Source of the DNA: an uncultured Clostridia bacterium
Lineage (GTDB): Bacteria > Bacillota > Clostridia > UMGS1810
Direction of reading: 5' to 3'
DNA length: 64,000 bases
Assembly (NCBI GenBank): GCA_934481345.1
Contig: CAKSPF010000004.1
Location: forward strand, 157,438 to 221,437
The notes below the pieces were generated by a model that saw only the letters and a program-made list of their open reading frames with translations, was not told the origin of the DNA and ran no database searches. The stretch's first letter is position 1. Each line of letters begins with the position of its first letter. This document shows, in pieces, positions 1-8,324 of the stretch. Both the position numbers and the translations under genes were made by a program.

Positions 1-966
1 GGAGCAGCAATGTTTCTCAGCTTCACGCCAAATTCGCTTACTGTAATAAACTCTCTTCCGCTCGAAGAATACCTTTACGGTGTTATAAGCAGCGAAATGC
101 CGTCCTCGTGGAATATTGAGGCACTGAAAGCACAGGCTGTATGTGCAAGGAGCTTTGCCGTTACGAATTGGTCAAAGCATGCGTCTTACGGATTTAATGT
201 ATGCAAAACGACAAATTGCCAGGTATACGGCGGTATTGCTGCGGAAACAGCGTCATCGGTACAAGCCGCTGACGAAACAAAGGATAAAATCCTGATGTAT
301 AACGGCAGCATTGCACAGACGCTTTTCTTTTCGACAAGCGGCGGATATACCGCAGATGTTAAAAATGTGTGGGGAACTGCCGTTGTGTATCTTTGCGGTG
401 TTGAAGACCCATACGAAAATCCTGCCGAAGCTTCAAGGCATAGCTGGTCAGCCACTCTTACAAACGAAGACATTAAGAATGCACTTGCAAAACTTGACGT
501 TAACATAGGCAATATAACAAACATATCGGCTCTTACGGATAACACAACCCATGTTTACCAACTTGACATAACGGGTACAGACGGCTCATACACCCTTAAA
601 AACCAATCGGTATGTTCGGTTTTTTCCGCTTTCGGAGTGCAAAGCCAGAAATATACCGTCACGCCCTACGGCGGCAGCGGTACAAATCTATATGCAATAT
701 CATCATCGGAAACAGCAAGCCTTGCAAGTTATAATACCATAAGCGCAAAAGGCACTGTCGAAAAAATATCCGTTCCCGAAGCGCTTATATCCTCATCGGG
801 AATAACCTCATATTCGCCGGGTTCGGCAGAGGGATATATATTTAACGGCGGCGGCTGGGGGCACGGCGTAGGCATGAGCCAGTACGGCGCAAAAGGTATG
901 GCTGACAATGGCTTTACATACGACAAAATTCTGTACCATTACTACCCCGGTACATACTTAGAATAG
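1..966 (+). CDS. SpoIID/LytB domain protein, 5' end outside the window
   Basis: SpoIID/LytB family proteins are lytic transglycosylases or their activators acting on stem-peptide-free glycan outside the membrane. The frame is open from base 1 through the first ATG at 10, so the true start and any signal peptide lie upstream. Counting from that ATG, EEYLYGV leads to SSEMP (residues 28-31), whose Glu29 matches the family's catalytic acid. ALKAQAVCAR follows, then Cys65 and Cys70 just before QVYGG, like the zinc-binding cysteines of clostridial SpoIID. The hallmark GGGWGHGVGMSQYGA is near residues 280-294. It ends 13 bp before queA. I cannot tell sporulation SpoIID from a vegetative paralogue; this position beside queA/tgt is common in Clostridia. 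Confidence 0.88.
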   Translation, partial: GAAMFLSFTPNSLTVINSLPLEEYLYGVISSEMPSSWNIEALKAQAVCARSFAVTNWSKHASYGFNVCKTTNCQVYGGIAAETASSVQAADETKDKILMYNGSIAQTLFFSTSGGYTADVKNVWGTAVVYLCGVEDPYENPAEASRHSWSATLTNEDIKNALAKLDVNIGNITNISALTDNTTHVYQLDITGTDGSYTLKNQSVCSVFSAFGVQSQKYTVTPYGGSGTNLYAISSSETASLASYNTISAKGTVEKISVPEALISSSGITSYSPGSAEGYIFNGGGWGHGVGMSQYGAKGMADNGFTYDKILYHYYPGTYLE

Positions 967-979
967 AGGGATTTTTAAA

Positions 980-2035
980 TTGAAAACAAGTGATTTTTAC
1001 TATAATCTTCCAAAGGAGCTTATTGCTCAGACTCCGCTTCCGGACCGTTCTTCATCACGCCTGCTCACCGTGGATAAAAACACCGGCAGGCTTTCACACG
1101 GACACTTTACCGATATTATCAAATATCTTAATCCCGGCGACTGCCTCGTCTTAAACGACACGCGCGTTATACCGGCAAGACTGTACGGTGTAAAAGAGGG
1201 TACCGGCGGAAAAATCGAATTTCTGCTTCTTAACAGAAAATCGCAGGACGAATGGGAAGTAATTCTGAAGCCCGGCAAAAAAGCAAAACCCGGCGCCGTA
1301 TTCAGCTTCGGCGGCGGTATCCTGAAGGCAGAAATTATCGAAACCGTAAATGACGGCAACAGAATTGTAAAATTCTATTATGACGGCTTGTTTGAAAATA
1401 TTCTGGACAAGCTCGGAGAAATGCCGCTTCCGCCCTATATAACGGAGCATCTTGACGACAGAGAGAGATACCAGACCGTCTATTCCAGAAACAACGGCAG
1501 CGCCGCAGCTCCCACGGCAGGACTTCACTTTACTCCCGAACTTCTGAAAAAAATTGAAGATATGGGCGTAAAGACGGCATATGTGACGCTCCATGTCGGT
1601 CTGGGCACATTCCGCCCCGTCAAAGTTGACGATGTGGAAAACCACAAAATGCATTCCGAGTTTTATATAATTGATGAAAAAACGGCTGAAACCGTAAACC
1701 AAACTAAAAAAAGCGGCGGAAGAATTTTTTCCGTAGGAACAACCTCCTCCCGCGTGTTGGAAACCGTATCTGACGAAAACGGCTTTGTAAAAGCGCAGAC
1801 CGGCTGGACGGATATATTCATCTATCCGCCGTACAAATTCAAATGTGTCGACTCGCTCATCACAAACTTTCATCTTCCGGAGTCTACACTGCTAATGCTT
1901 GTAAGCTCGTTTGCAAGCAAAGAAATAATAATGAATGCATACCGCACTGCTATTGAGCAAAAATACAGATTTTTCAGCTTCGGCGACGCTATGCTTTTGA
2001 CAGATACCGAAAATTCACCGAAAGGAACAGAATAA
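980..2035 (+). CDS. queA: S-adenosylmethionine:tRNA ribosyltransferase-isomerase QueA
   Basis: QueA transfers and isomerises the ribosyl group of S-adenosylmethionine onto preQ1 in tRNA, giving epoxyqueuosine, the step after Tgt. The 351-residue length is normal for the family. Family blocks seen in order: LNDTRVIPARLYG, PLPPYI, PTAGLHFT, HVGLGTFRPV, GTTSSRVLE and NFHLPESTLLMLV. The start is a TTG at 980 preceded by an AGAGGG ribosome site 9 bases away. The gene overlaps tgt by one base in a TAATG junction, so the two are translationally coupled. Confidence 0.96.
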   Translation: MKTSDFYYNLPKELIAQTPLPDRSSSRLLTVDKNTGRLSHGHFTDIIKYLNPGDCLVLNDTRVIPARLYGVKEGTGGKIEFLLLNRKSQDEWEVILKPGKKAKPGAVFSFGGGILKAEIIETVNDGNRIVKFYYDGLFENILDKLGEMPLPPYITEHLDDRERYQTVYSRNNGSAAAPTAGLHFTPELLKKIEDMGVKTAYVTLHVGLGTFRPVKVDDVENHKMHSEFYIIDEKTAETVNQTKKSGGRIFSVGTTSSRVLETVSDENGFVKAQTGWTDIFIYPPYKFKCVDSLITNFHLPESTLLMLVSSFASKEIIMNAYRTAIEQKYRFFSFGDAMLLTDTENSPKGTE

Positions 2036-3165
2036 TGTTTAAACTTATCAAAAAAGAAGGGCGCGCCCGACGCGGAGAGTTTACCACGGTTCACGGCACC
2101 GTTCAGACCCCCGTTTTTATGAACGTGGGAACGGCAGCCGCAATAAAAGGCGCGGTATCCTCAATGGATTTAAAGGACATCGGATGTCAGATAGAGCTTT
2201 CCAACACATATCATCTCCATGTGCGTCCGGGAGATAGAATCATAAAAGAACTCGGCGGACTGCACAAATTCATGAACTGGGACAGACCTATCCTAACGGA
2301 CAGCGGCGGATTTCAGGTTTTTTCTCTTGCAAAGCTCAGAAAAATAAAAGAAGAAGGCGTGTATTTCAATTCACATGTAGACGGCAGAAAAATATTTATG
2401 GGCCCCGAAGAAAGCATGCAGATTCAGTCCAACCTCGGCTCAACAATCGCCATGGCTTTCGACGAATGTGTCGCCCTGCCTGCCGAATACAAATACGCTA
2501 AGCAATCGCACGAGAGGACAATACGCTGGCTTGAAAGATGCAAAGCCGAGCTTAAACGGCTTAATTCCCTGAGCGATACCGTAAATCCGAACCAGATGCT
2601 TTTCGGAATAAATCAGGGGGCAACCTTTGACGATCTGCGTATAGACAATATGAAAAAAATTGCGGAACTCGACCTTGACGGCTACGCAATAGGAGGACTT
2701 GCCGTCGGCGAAACTACAGAAGAAATGTATCATATTCTTGACGTAACTCTGCCGTTTGCCCCGGAAAATAAGCCGAGATACCTCATGGGAGTGGGAACTC
2801 CGCTCAATATCCTTGAGGCAGTTGACAGAGGAATAGACTTTTTTGACTGCGTAATGCCAAGCCGCAACGCAAGACACTGTAATCTTTTTACAAACTACGG
2901 ATATATAAACCTCAAAAACGAAAAATACGAGAAAGATCCCCTGCCCATAGAGCCGGGCTGCCAATGCCCCGCATGCAAAAACTACTCAAGAGCATATATA
3001 CGGCATTTGTTCAAAGCAAAAGAAATGCTTGCAATGCGGCTTTGCGTGCTTCACAACCTGTATTTTTACAACAAGCTCACCGCAGATATACGTCAGGCTC
3101 TTGACGAAGGCAGATTTAATGAATTTAAAAAAGAAAAAAGCGAAATTCTCTTAAAAAGAATTTAA
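2035..3165 (+). CDS. tgt: tRNA-guanine transglycosylase (preQ1-inserting)
   Basis: Tgt exchanges guanine 34 for preQ1 in tRNAs with GUN anticodons. The 376-residue protein has the TIM-barrel motifs TDSGGFQVFSL, GINQGATFDDLR and GGLAVGE. The nucleophile region FFDCVMPSRNARH follows, and then the zinc site CQCPACKNYSRAYIRH (C-x-C-x2-C and a later His). It starts at the ATG of the TAATG overlap with queA. No gene for preQ1 synthesis (queCDEF) is in the window, so preQ1 must come from elsewhere in the genome or by uptake. Confidence 0.97.
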   Translation: MFKLIKKEGRARRGEFTTVHGTVQTPVFMNVGTAAAIKGAVSSMDLKDIGCQIELSNTYHLHVRPGDRIIKELGGLHKFMNWDRPILTDSGGFQVFSLAKLRKIKEEGVYFNSHVDGRKIFMGPEESMQIQSNLGSTIAMAFDECVALPAEYKYAKQSHERTIRWLERCKAELKRLNSLSDTVNPNQMLFGINQGATFDDLRIDNMKKIAELDLDGYAIGGLAVGETTEEMYHILDVTLPFAPENKPRYLMGVGTPLNILEAVDRGIDFFDCVMPSRNARHCNLFTNYGYINLKNEKYEKDPLPIEPGCQCPACKNYSRAYIRHLFKAKEMLAMRLCVLHNLYFYNKLTADIRQALDEGRFNEFKKEKSEILLKRI

Positions 3166-3184
3166 TAAACAGTAAATAAATTTC

Positions 3185-3213
3185 TTGCTTTTTTATATAC
3201 ATTAATGTATAAT
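3185..3213 (+). promoter_or_regulatory. sigma-A type promoter for yajC
   Basis: TTGCTT (3185-3190) is separated by 17 bases from TATAAT (3208-3213), in the 82-base gap between tgt and yajC. yajC and the next gene therefore probably have their own promoter rather than depending only on read-through from queA-tgt. Confidence 0.6.
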
Positions 3214-3247
3214 AGGATATATACAGTTTAGCATTGGAGGTGTAATT

Positions 3248-3544
3248 ATGCCCGTAGAACTTATTCAGCCTATATTATTGATGGTTGTACTTTTTGCAAT
3301 TATGTATTTTATGATGATAAGACCGCAGAAAAAGCGTGATAAGCTTACTCAGGAAATGCATGCGGGACTTATTGTCGGTGACAAAATCGTTACTATAGGA
3401 GGCGTTGTAGGAAAGATTGCTTCTATCAAAGATGACGAAATAGTTATTGAAACCGGAAGTCCGTCGGAAAAGAGCCTTGTTAAGTTTCAGCGTCAGGCTG
3501 TGCGCGAGGTTTTGAAACCCGCTCCGGCAGAAAAAACAAAGTAA
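3248..3544 (+). CDS. yajC: preprotein translocase accessory subunit YajC
   Basis: YajC is a small inner-membrane protein that associates with SecDF at the Sec translocon. This 98-residue protein has a single membrane helix at about residues 5-22, followed at once by the family signature MMIRPQKKR. A small cytosolic beta domain comes next (VGDKIVTIGGVVGKI). A GGAGG ribosome site precedes the ATG. secD and secF lie about 1 kb downstream, separated by a TIGR04086 gene, a terminator and a small unknown gene. Confidence 0.95.
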   Translation: MPVELIQPILLMVVLFAIMYFMMIRPQKKRDKLTQEMHAGLIVGDKIVTIGGVVGKIASIKDDEIVIETGSPSEKSLVKFQRQAVREVLKPAPAEKTK

Positions 3545-3601
3545 AGATTAGAATATTACTTGACACCTCCGAATATTGTTGTAATAATCGGAGGTGGATT
3601 T

Positions 3602-4015
3602 ATGATTAAACACGAATATGCTGAGCTGTCCGACAAAAAGGCAGGAATTATAAAAAGCATCACTGCTGTGACAAAAGGAACGGCAGGCGGCTATGTACTG
3701 CTTATAATATGCTTTGCAATTTTGGCGCTTGTATACACATACACGTCCTTTCCTGCCGGTATGCTTAAACCTTTCGTGACGGGAATAACTGCACTCAGCC
3801 TTATTTTCTGCGGTATCCTTACCGCAAGAAGCATAGACTTTTTCGGCTGGCTGCACGGAGTTTTCGCAGGCATATTGTATACCGTTATACGCTATATTTT
3901 CGGAGCTGTTTTTTTGAATGGGTTCGGTTTTAATACCGCGACTCTTTCCATGTTTCTGCTCGGTATGGTATTAGGCGCTGCCGGAGGGATTTTGGGAATT
4001 AATTTCAAGAAATAA
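3602..4015 (+). CDS. TIGR04086-type multi-spanning membrane protein
   Basis: This is a 137-residue hydrophobic protein with about four membrane helices (roughly residues 24-45, 50-70, 78-98 and 110-130). Its composition and position after yajC match the TIGR04086 family of Clostridia, whose function is unknown. The ATG at 3602 was chosen over an upstream in-frame codon because CGGAGGTGG lies just before it. It starts 57 bases after yajC and is followed by a terminator, so yajC and this gene form a short unit. A link to the Sec machinery is an inference from position only. Confidence 0.75.
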   Translation: MIKHEYAELSDKKAGIIKSITAVTKGTAGGYVLLIICFAILALVYTYTSFPAGMLKPFVTGITALSLIFCGILTARSIDFFGWLHGVFAGILYTVIRYIFGAVFLNGFGFNTATLSMFLLGMVLGAAGGILGINFKK

Positions 4016-4032
4016 AGTACAGATTTTAAAAC

Positions 4033-4069
4033 ACTGCGGCAGTTTTCCGGCCGCCGCAGTAAATTTTTC
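4033..4069 (+). terminator. rho-independent terminator after the yajC unit
   Basis: ACTGCGGC (4033-4040) pairs perfectly with GCCGCAGT (4053-4060) and is followed by AAATTTTTCT. Confidence 0.75.
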
Positions 4070-4083
4070 TACCGGTGATAAAA

Positions 4084-4452
4084 ATGTTGATATTAAACAG
4101 TAAGAAAATTAAATATCTGGCATTTATTATGTGTGTATTTATAGTGCTTGTAACCGCTGGCGGATTTTCTACCAAGATTACACGTTACAACGAAAGCACA
4201 CCGTTTTTTTCTGCACATTTTTCCGCGTGCTTTAAAGCTTCAAATCCATATTCACTCGCCGGTATGAAGCCGCCGCGTTTTGAAGCGTGGCTCGGCGAAG
4301 ACACCGCCGTCTTAAAGAGTGATACCGTCGGTATCTTCACCGAATTTCTGTTAAACAGTGTAACTTTGCCGCCCCTTGTGTTTCTATGCGGACAAGCAGG
4401 CTGCATTTTTTATAAAAATCTTACTCAAAAAATCTTTTACATCAGAATTTGA
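4084..4452 (+). CDS. unknown small membrane protein
   Basis: I do not recognise this 122-residue product. One strong hydrophobic helix lies at about residues 8-27, then a polar stretch rich in Phe, Ser and Pro (SNPYSLAGMKPPRF). A second weakly hydrophobic stretch (LPPLVFLCGQAGCIF) is near the end. The ATG at 4084 follows GGTGAT, which can pair with part of the 16S anti-Shine-Dalgarno sequence, but the spacing is short. It sits between the yajC-unit terminator and secD. It could be a real membrane protein or a chance open frame in the secD leader. Confidence 0.4.
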   Translation: MLILNSKKIKYLAFIMCVFIVLVTAGGFSTKITRYNESTPFFSAHFSACFKASNPYSLAGMKPPRFEAWLGEDTAVLKSDTVGIFTEFLLNSVTLPPLVFLCGQAGCIFYKNLTQKIFYIRI

Positions 4453-4507
4453 TATTATTCGTTTTTGGTTAAATACTATATTTAATAAAACGAAAGGAAG
4501 AGTTTTT

Positions 4508-5788
4508 ATGAATTCAAAAAGTATTGCAAAATTTACAATAGTTTTTCTTGTTATTGCACTTTTAGCATATATTGCAACTTGCGGCCTTACAATAGGCAAT
4601 TTTAAAATAAACAGAGCTTTAGATCCCAAAAACGGTATTAAAAGAGGTATAGACCTTGCCGGCGGTTCGGAAATCGTATTTGAGCCGTCAACCGACAAGA
4701 GTGTTACCGAAACTCAGCTAAATGCAGCACAGGAAGTTCTTAGAACACGTCTTACGGCAAACGGTTATACCGAGGCTATCGTTTCAAAGCAGGGTTCAAA
4801 CAGAATAAGAGTTGAAATTCCGGCAGTGGACAACCCCGAAGACGCTGTTTCAATGCTCGGCGCTACGGCAAAACTCAGCTTTGTTGATTATCAGGGCAAT
4901 GTTGTTCTTGACGGAAATGATGTAAAAAGCGCAAAGGCTGCGTACGATACAGTAAGCAGCGGCAACAAAGAATACATCGTTAAGCTTCAGCTTTCAGCCG
5001 ACGGAACAAAGAAATTTGCCGATGCCACCGAAAAAATCAGCGGTTACGCATCAGGCAACAACTATATCGCAATCATGCTTGATGATAAACTTGTTTCAAG
5101 TCCGAGCGTAAGCCAGAAAATCGATTCCGATGAGTGCTATATTCAGGGAGATTTTAATAAAGACTCATCTGCAAAGCTTGCAAATCAGATTCAGTCAGGT
5201 CAGCTTCCGTTCTCACTTAAGGTTGTAGATATGAAGAGCATCGGTGCAACACTTGGTGAAAAGGCTCTTTCAAACAGCATCACAGCCGGTATAATCGGTA
5301 TGATACTTGTAATGCTGTTTATGATTATCCTTTACAGAATGTGCGGTTTGGTATCCTGCATTTCATTAATCGGCTATATCTCAATCGTTGCCCTTATACT
5401 CGGCGGATTCAGAATTAACCTTACACTTCCGGGTATTGCCGGTGTAATTCTTACAATAGGTACGGCAGTGGACGCAAACGTAATTATATTTGAAAGAGTT
5501 AAAGAAGAGCTTTCAAACGGCAAAACTATCCGTGCGGCAGTAGACGCAGGCTTTAACAGAGCTTTTACGGCAATTCTTGACTCCAACGTAACCACAATCA
5601 TAGCCGCTGTAGTTCTCTATGTATTCGGTACCGGAACCATCAAAGGCTTTGCAATCACACTCTTTATAGGTACTGTTGTAAGTATGTTTACAGCTGTTTT
5701 CGTAACAAGATTTTTACTTCGCCAGCTTATGGGCTTTAACCTTAAAAATCCCAAGCTGTACTGCTCATACAAGGAGGTAAGACAGTAA
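4508..5788 (+). CDS. secD: protein translocase subunit SecD
   Basis: SecD with SecF uses the proton motive force to pull proteins out on the trans side of the Sec channel. The protein is 426 residues, the short form usual in Firmicutes. An N-terminal membrane helix (about 8-27) is followed by the GIDLAGGSEIVFEP block of the first periplasmic domain. The C-terminal RND-type five-helix bundle has TVDANVIIFERVKEEL-like motifs (seen as GTAVDANVIIFERVKEE). The start is the ATG after GAAAGGAAG; a longer open frame upstream lacks a ribosome site. It overlaps secF by one base (TAATG). Confidence 0.96.
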   Translation: MNSKSIAKFTIVFLVIALLAYIATCGLTIGNFKINRALDPKNGIKRGIDLAGGSEIVFEPSTDKSVTETQLNAAQEVLRTRLTANGYTEAIVSKQGSNRIRVEIPAVDNPEDAVSMLGATAKLSFVDYQGNVVLDGNDVKSAKAAYDTVSSGNKEYIVKLQLSADGTKKFADATEKISGYASGNNYIAIMLDDKLVSSPSVSQKIDSDECYIQGDFNKDSSAKLANQIQSGQLPFSLKVVDMKSIGATLGEKALSNSITAGIIGMILVMLFMIILYRMCGLVSCISLIGYISIVALILGGFRINLTLPGIAGVILTIGTAVDANVIIFERVKEELSNGKTIRAAVDAGFNRAFTAILDSNVTTIIAAVVLYVFGTGTIKGFAITLFIGTVVSMFTAVFVTRFLLRQLMGFNLKNPKLYCSYKEVRQ

Positions 5789-6654
5789 TGTTTAATATAA
5801 TTGAAAAAAGAGCTATTTTCTTTACAATATCTGCAATAATTATTCTTGCCGGTGTAGTTTCGTTTTTCGTTCAGGGCTTCAATACCGATATAGATTTTAA
5901 AGGCGGTACGGAAATCACTATAGAACTCAACGGAAAATATGACGAAGCCAAAATCAGAGACATTATCGGTTCTGTTAAAAAGGTTAATATCGCAAGCGTT
6001 CAGAAATCCGATTCAAACGGCCTTACCGGAGCAATAGTTATGACAAACTACCTTGATGATACTCAGAATGCTAAAATCAAATCCGAATTTGCAAAAGAGT
6101 ATTCAAAGGCAAAACTCAGCTTTACAAATATCAGCCCGAAAATCGGTCAGGAGCTTTGGAAGAGCGCAATACAGTCTATTATCGTTGTTGCCATTCTCAT
6201 GCTTATATATATCACATTCAGATTTGAGCTTTTGTCAGGTATATCCGCTGTAATTGCTCTTTTGCATGACATGCTTGTAATGATGAGTTTCTACACAATA
6301 TTCAGAATACCCGTAAACACATCATTTATTGCGGCTATTCTTACAATACTCGGTTACTCCATCAACGCTACAATCGTTATATTCGACCGTATAAGAGAAA
6401 ACACAAGATTCCTCAAAAAAGAAGAATTTTCTGTTATCGTTAACAAGAGTATCTGGCAGACACTTGCCCGCTCAATAAACACAAGCTTAACCACTTTGTT
6501 TACACTTGTTGCGCTCTATATACTCGGAGTTCCGTCCATTAAAGAATTTGCACTTCCGCTTATCATAGGCGTTGTGTGCGGTACCTATTCATCTGTATTC
6601 CTTGCAGGTCAGTTCTGGGTACTCTTTAAAGGCAACAAAAAAGCAAAAGCATAA
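5788..6654 (+). CDS. secF: protein translocase subunit SecF
   Basis: SecF is the partner of SecD. The 288-residue protein has an N-terminal membrane helix (about 10-30), the NTDIDFKGGTEI block, and a C-terminal bundle with GYSINATIVIFDRIREN and SINTSLTTLFTL, characteristic of SecF. AAGGAGG lies at 5771-5777 inside the secD end, and the start codon overlaps the secD stop, so the two are made in stoichiometric coupling. A strong terminator follows. Confidence 0.97.
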   Translation: MFNIIEKRAIFFTISAIIILAGVVSFFVQGFNTDIDFKGGTEITIELNGKYDEAKIRDIIGSVKKVNIASVQKSDSNGLTGAIVMTNYLDDTQNAKIKSEFAKEYSKAKLSFTNISPKIGQELWKSAIQSIIVVAILMLIYITFRFELLSGISAVIALLHDMLVMMSFYTIFRIPVNTSFIAAILTILGYSINATIVIFDRIRENTRFLKKEEFSVIVNKSIWQTLARSINTSLTTLFTLVALYILGVPSIKEFALPLIIGVVCGTYSSVFLAGQFWVLFKGNKKAKA

Positions 6655-6663
6655 TTTGACTGC

Positions 6664-6709
6664 AAAAAGCACTTTGCCGGAATTTTGAATTTCGGCAAAG
6701 TGCTTTTTT
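6664..6709 (+). terminator. terminator after secF
   Basis: A 16-base arm, AAAAAGCACTTTGCCG (6664-6679), pairs with its complement at 6693-6708, ending in a T run. Confidence 0.9.
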
Positions 6710-6740
6710 AATGTTTTTTCACTTTTTTTATAAAAAATGC

Positions 6741-6769
6741 TTGCATTAATTATAAAAATATGGTATTAT
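6741..6769 (+). promoter_or_regulatory. promoter for tRNA-Leu
   Basis: TTGCAT (6741-6746), 17-base spacer, TATTAT (6764-6769), about 16 bases before the mature tRNA 5' end. Confidence 0.55.
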
Positions 6770-6785
6770 AATTAAGTGTTCACAC

Positions 6786-6872
6786 GCCGGTGTGATGGAA
6801 TTGGCAGACGTGCGAGACTCAAAATCTCGTGGTGGCAACACCGTGTCGGTTCGACCCCGACCACCGGCACCA
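6786..6872 (+). tRNA. tRNA-Leu (anticodon CAA)
   Basis: The 87-base class II tRNA has acceptor arms GCCGGTG and CACCGGC, an encoded CCA end and GGTTCGACCCC in the T arm. The anticodon arm is CGAGA-CTCAAAA-TCTCG, giving anticodon CAA that reads UUG. The long variable arm (GGTGGCAACACC) fits tRNA-Leu. No integrase gene or direct repeat of its 3' end is seen nearby. Confidence 0.96.
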
Positions 6873-6873
6873 A

Positions 6874-6912
6874 ACGAGAGCAAGTGATAAAAAAGCTTGC
6901 TCTCGTTTTTTA
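6874..6912 (+). terminator. terminator of tRNA-Leu
   Basis: ACGAGAGCAAG (6874-6884) pairs with CTTGCTCTCGT (6896-6906), followed by T6. Confidence 0.88.
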
Positions 6913-6919
6913 TTTATGT

Positions 6920-6948
6920 TTGACAACAATCATTCACTGTGCTACAAT
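6920..6948 (+). promoter_or_regulatory. promoter for the PhnP-like hydrolase
   Basis: TTGACA (6920-6925), 17-base spacer, TACAAT (6943-6948). It lies 32 bases before the ATG at 6981. Confidence 0.72.
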
Positions 6949-6980
6949 AAATAAAATCATAATCAAAAGGAGAGGCCAAA

Positions 6981-7802
6981 ATGAAACTTCAATATTTAGG
7001 AACAGCCGCCTTTGAAGGAATACCGGCGCTCTTTTGCCAATGTGACGCATGCAAAGAAGCAGCAAAAAGAGGCGGACGCAATATAAGAACGAGAAGTCAG
7101 GCTGTTGTAGACGACAGTCTGCTTATAGATTTTCCGGCAGATACATATTCTCATTATATCAAATACAATATTCCTATGTGGCAAATAAAAACATGTCTAA
7201 TAACACATTCTCACTCCGACCATCTTTATCCAAACGACCTTGAAACGAGAATGCCCGGATTTTCACATATAAGCGACCCGGAACCTGTAACTGTTTATTC
7301 AGCAAAAGCTTCGTATGATGAAATAAATAAAATCAACCTATCGCCTTCTGTTGTAAAAACTGTTTTGATAAAACCGTTTGAACCGTTTGAAGCCGACGGC
7401 TACACAATAACCGCCCTTAATGCAGCACATGCACCAAAAACAGATCCCTACATATACCTGATTGAAAAGGGCGGAAAAACTTTGCTCTATTCAAATGATA
7501 CGGGAATTTATCCGGATGATACATGGGAATATCTCCGTAAATTCAAAAAAACAATAGATTTGGTTTCGCTCGACTGTACGAACTGTGAAACTCCCGTCAA
7601 TTACTTCGGGCATATGGGATTGCCGGAATGTATCGAAACCCGGAAAAAACTGTATGAAATAGGTGTATGCACCGAAAGCACCCGTTTTGTATTAAATCAC
7701 TTTTCGCATAACGGCAAACACAGCCTTTATGACGATTTATTAAAAACAGCAGAAAAAGAAAACTTTGATGTATCATATGACGGAATGATTGTAGAATTTT
7801 AG
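6981..7802 (+). CDS. PhnP-like metallo-beta-lactamase-fold hydrolase
   Basis: This is a 273-residue MBL-fold enzyme. The metal motif HSHSDH is at residues 76-81, with further metal ligands expected at AAHAPK, SNDTG and NHFSHNG. Cys19, Cys21 and Cys24 (CQCDAC) match the structural-zinc cysteines of PhnP, the cyclic ribosyl phosphate phosphodiesterase. No other phn gene is nearby, so the substrate here is unknown; a general cyclic phosphodiester hydrolase is likely. It has its own promoter and a GGAGAGG ribosome site, and is flanked by terminators, so it is monocistronic. Confidence 0.82.
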   Translation: MKLQYLGTAAFEGIPALFCQCDACKEAAKRGGRNIRTRSQAVVDDSLLIDFPADTYSHYIKYNIPMWQIKTCLITHSHSDHLYPNDLETRMPGFSHISDPEPVTVYSAKASYDEINKINLSPSVVKTVLIKPFEPFEADGYTITALNAAHAPKTDPYIYLIEKGGKTLLYSNDTGIYPDDTWEYLRKFKKTIDLVSLDCTNCETPVNYFGHMGLPECIETRKKLYEIGVCTESTRFVLNHFSHNGKHSLYDDLLKTAEKENFDVSYDGMIVEF

Positions 7803-7804
7803 TT

Positions 7805-7847
7805 AAAAAAATCATAATCATCGCAATGCGGTGATTATGATTTTTTA
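7805..7847. terminator. bidirectional terminator between the hydrolase and ybaK
   Basis: An inverted repeat of 15 bases, AAAAAATCATAATCA against its complement at 7832-7846, has A and T tracts on both sides, so it can serve both converging units. Confidence 0.85.
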
Positions 7848-7853
7848 TTGTCA

Positions 7854-8324
7854 TTATGCCGTGAGGCTGCAAACCTGCGCGCCCGTAAACTCAACAAGCT
7901 CTTCTCTGTTCAGAAGCAGCTGACAGCCTTTCATGCCTGCACTTACGGTTATTTTTTCAAAATTCATTGCAGAATCGTCTATAAAAGTCGGAAATTTTTT
8001 CTTCATTCCCACAGGTGAGCAGCCGCCTCTTATATATCCTGTAAGTCCCAAGAGGTCTTTTACATGTACCATTTCAAGTTTTTTGTTTTTGGTGACGGAC
8101 GCGGCTTTTTTTAAGTCTATTTCCTTATCGACAGGTATACACATGACCACAGGGCCTGTTTTGTCCCCTTTTGCCACAAGCGTCTTAAATACCATACTGC
8201 AATCAAGTCCGACCTGCCTTGCTATTGTCACACCGCTTAAATCGCTGTCGTCCACGGTATACTCTATAGCCTCATAGTTTATCTTTGCTTTGTCAAGCAT
8301 ACGCATTGCGTTTGTTTTAGTCAT
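7854..8324 (-). CDS. ybaK: Cys-tRNA(Pro)/Cys-tRNA(Cys) deacylase, YbaK/EbsC family
   Basis: YbaK-type proteins hydrolyse cysteine mischarged on tRNA-Pro. The 156-residue protein has the conserved lysine in VFKTLV (Lys47) and the glycine-rich GGCSPVGMKKKFP block (about 100-112) that lines the active site. The ATG at 8324 was chosen because AAAGGAA lies 8 bases upstream; a longer frame to 8357 has no site. It overlaps the end of the HAD gene (ATGACTAA junction), giving translational coupling in mrp-HAD-ybaK. Confidence 0.9.
   Translation of the reverse strand: MTKTNAMRMLDKAKINYEAIEYTVDDSDLSGVTIARQVGLDCSMVFKTLVAKGDKTGPVVMCIPVDKEIDLKKAASVTKNKKLEMVHVKDLLGLTGYIRGGCSPVGMKKKFPTFIDDSAMNFEKITVSAGMKGCQLLLNREELVEFTGAQVCSLTA

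Noticed and set aside
966..980. preQ1 riboswitch before queA-tgt
   Set aside because: Only 13 bases separate the genes; no aptamer can fit.
1151..1873. 240-codon open frame opposite queA
   Set aside because: Antisense shadow; queA carries all family motifs.
4376..4507. Upstream extension of secD to an earlier in-frame codon
   Set aside because: It lacks a ribosome site and overlaps the small unknown gene; GAAAGGAAG before the ATG at 4508 fits the normal SecD start.
6786..6912. tRNA-Leu as an integration site
   Set aside because: No integrase, no direct repeat of the tRNA 3' end, and ordinary genes on both sides.
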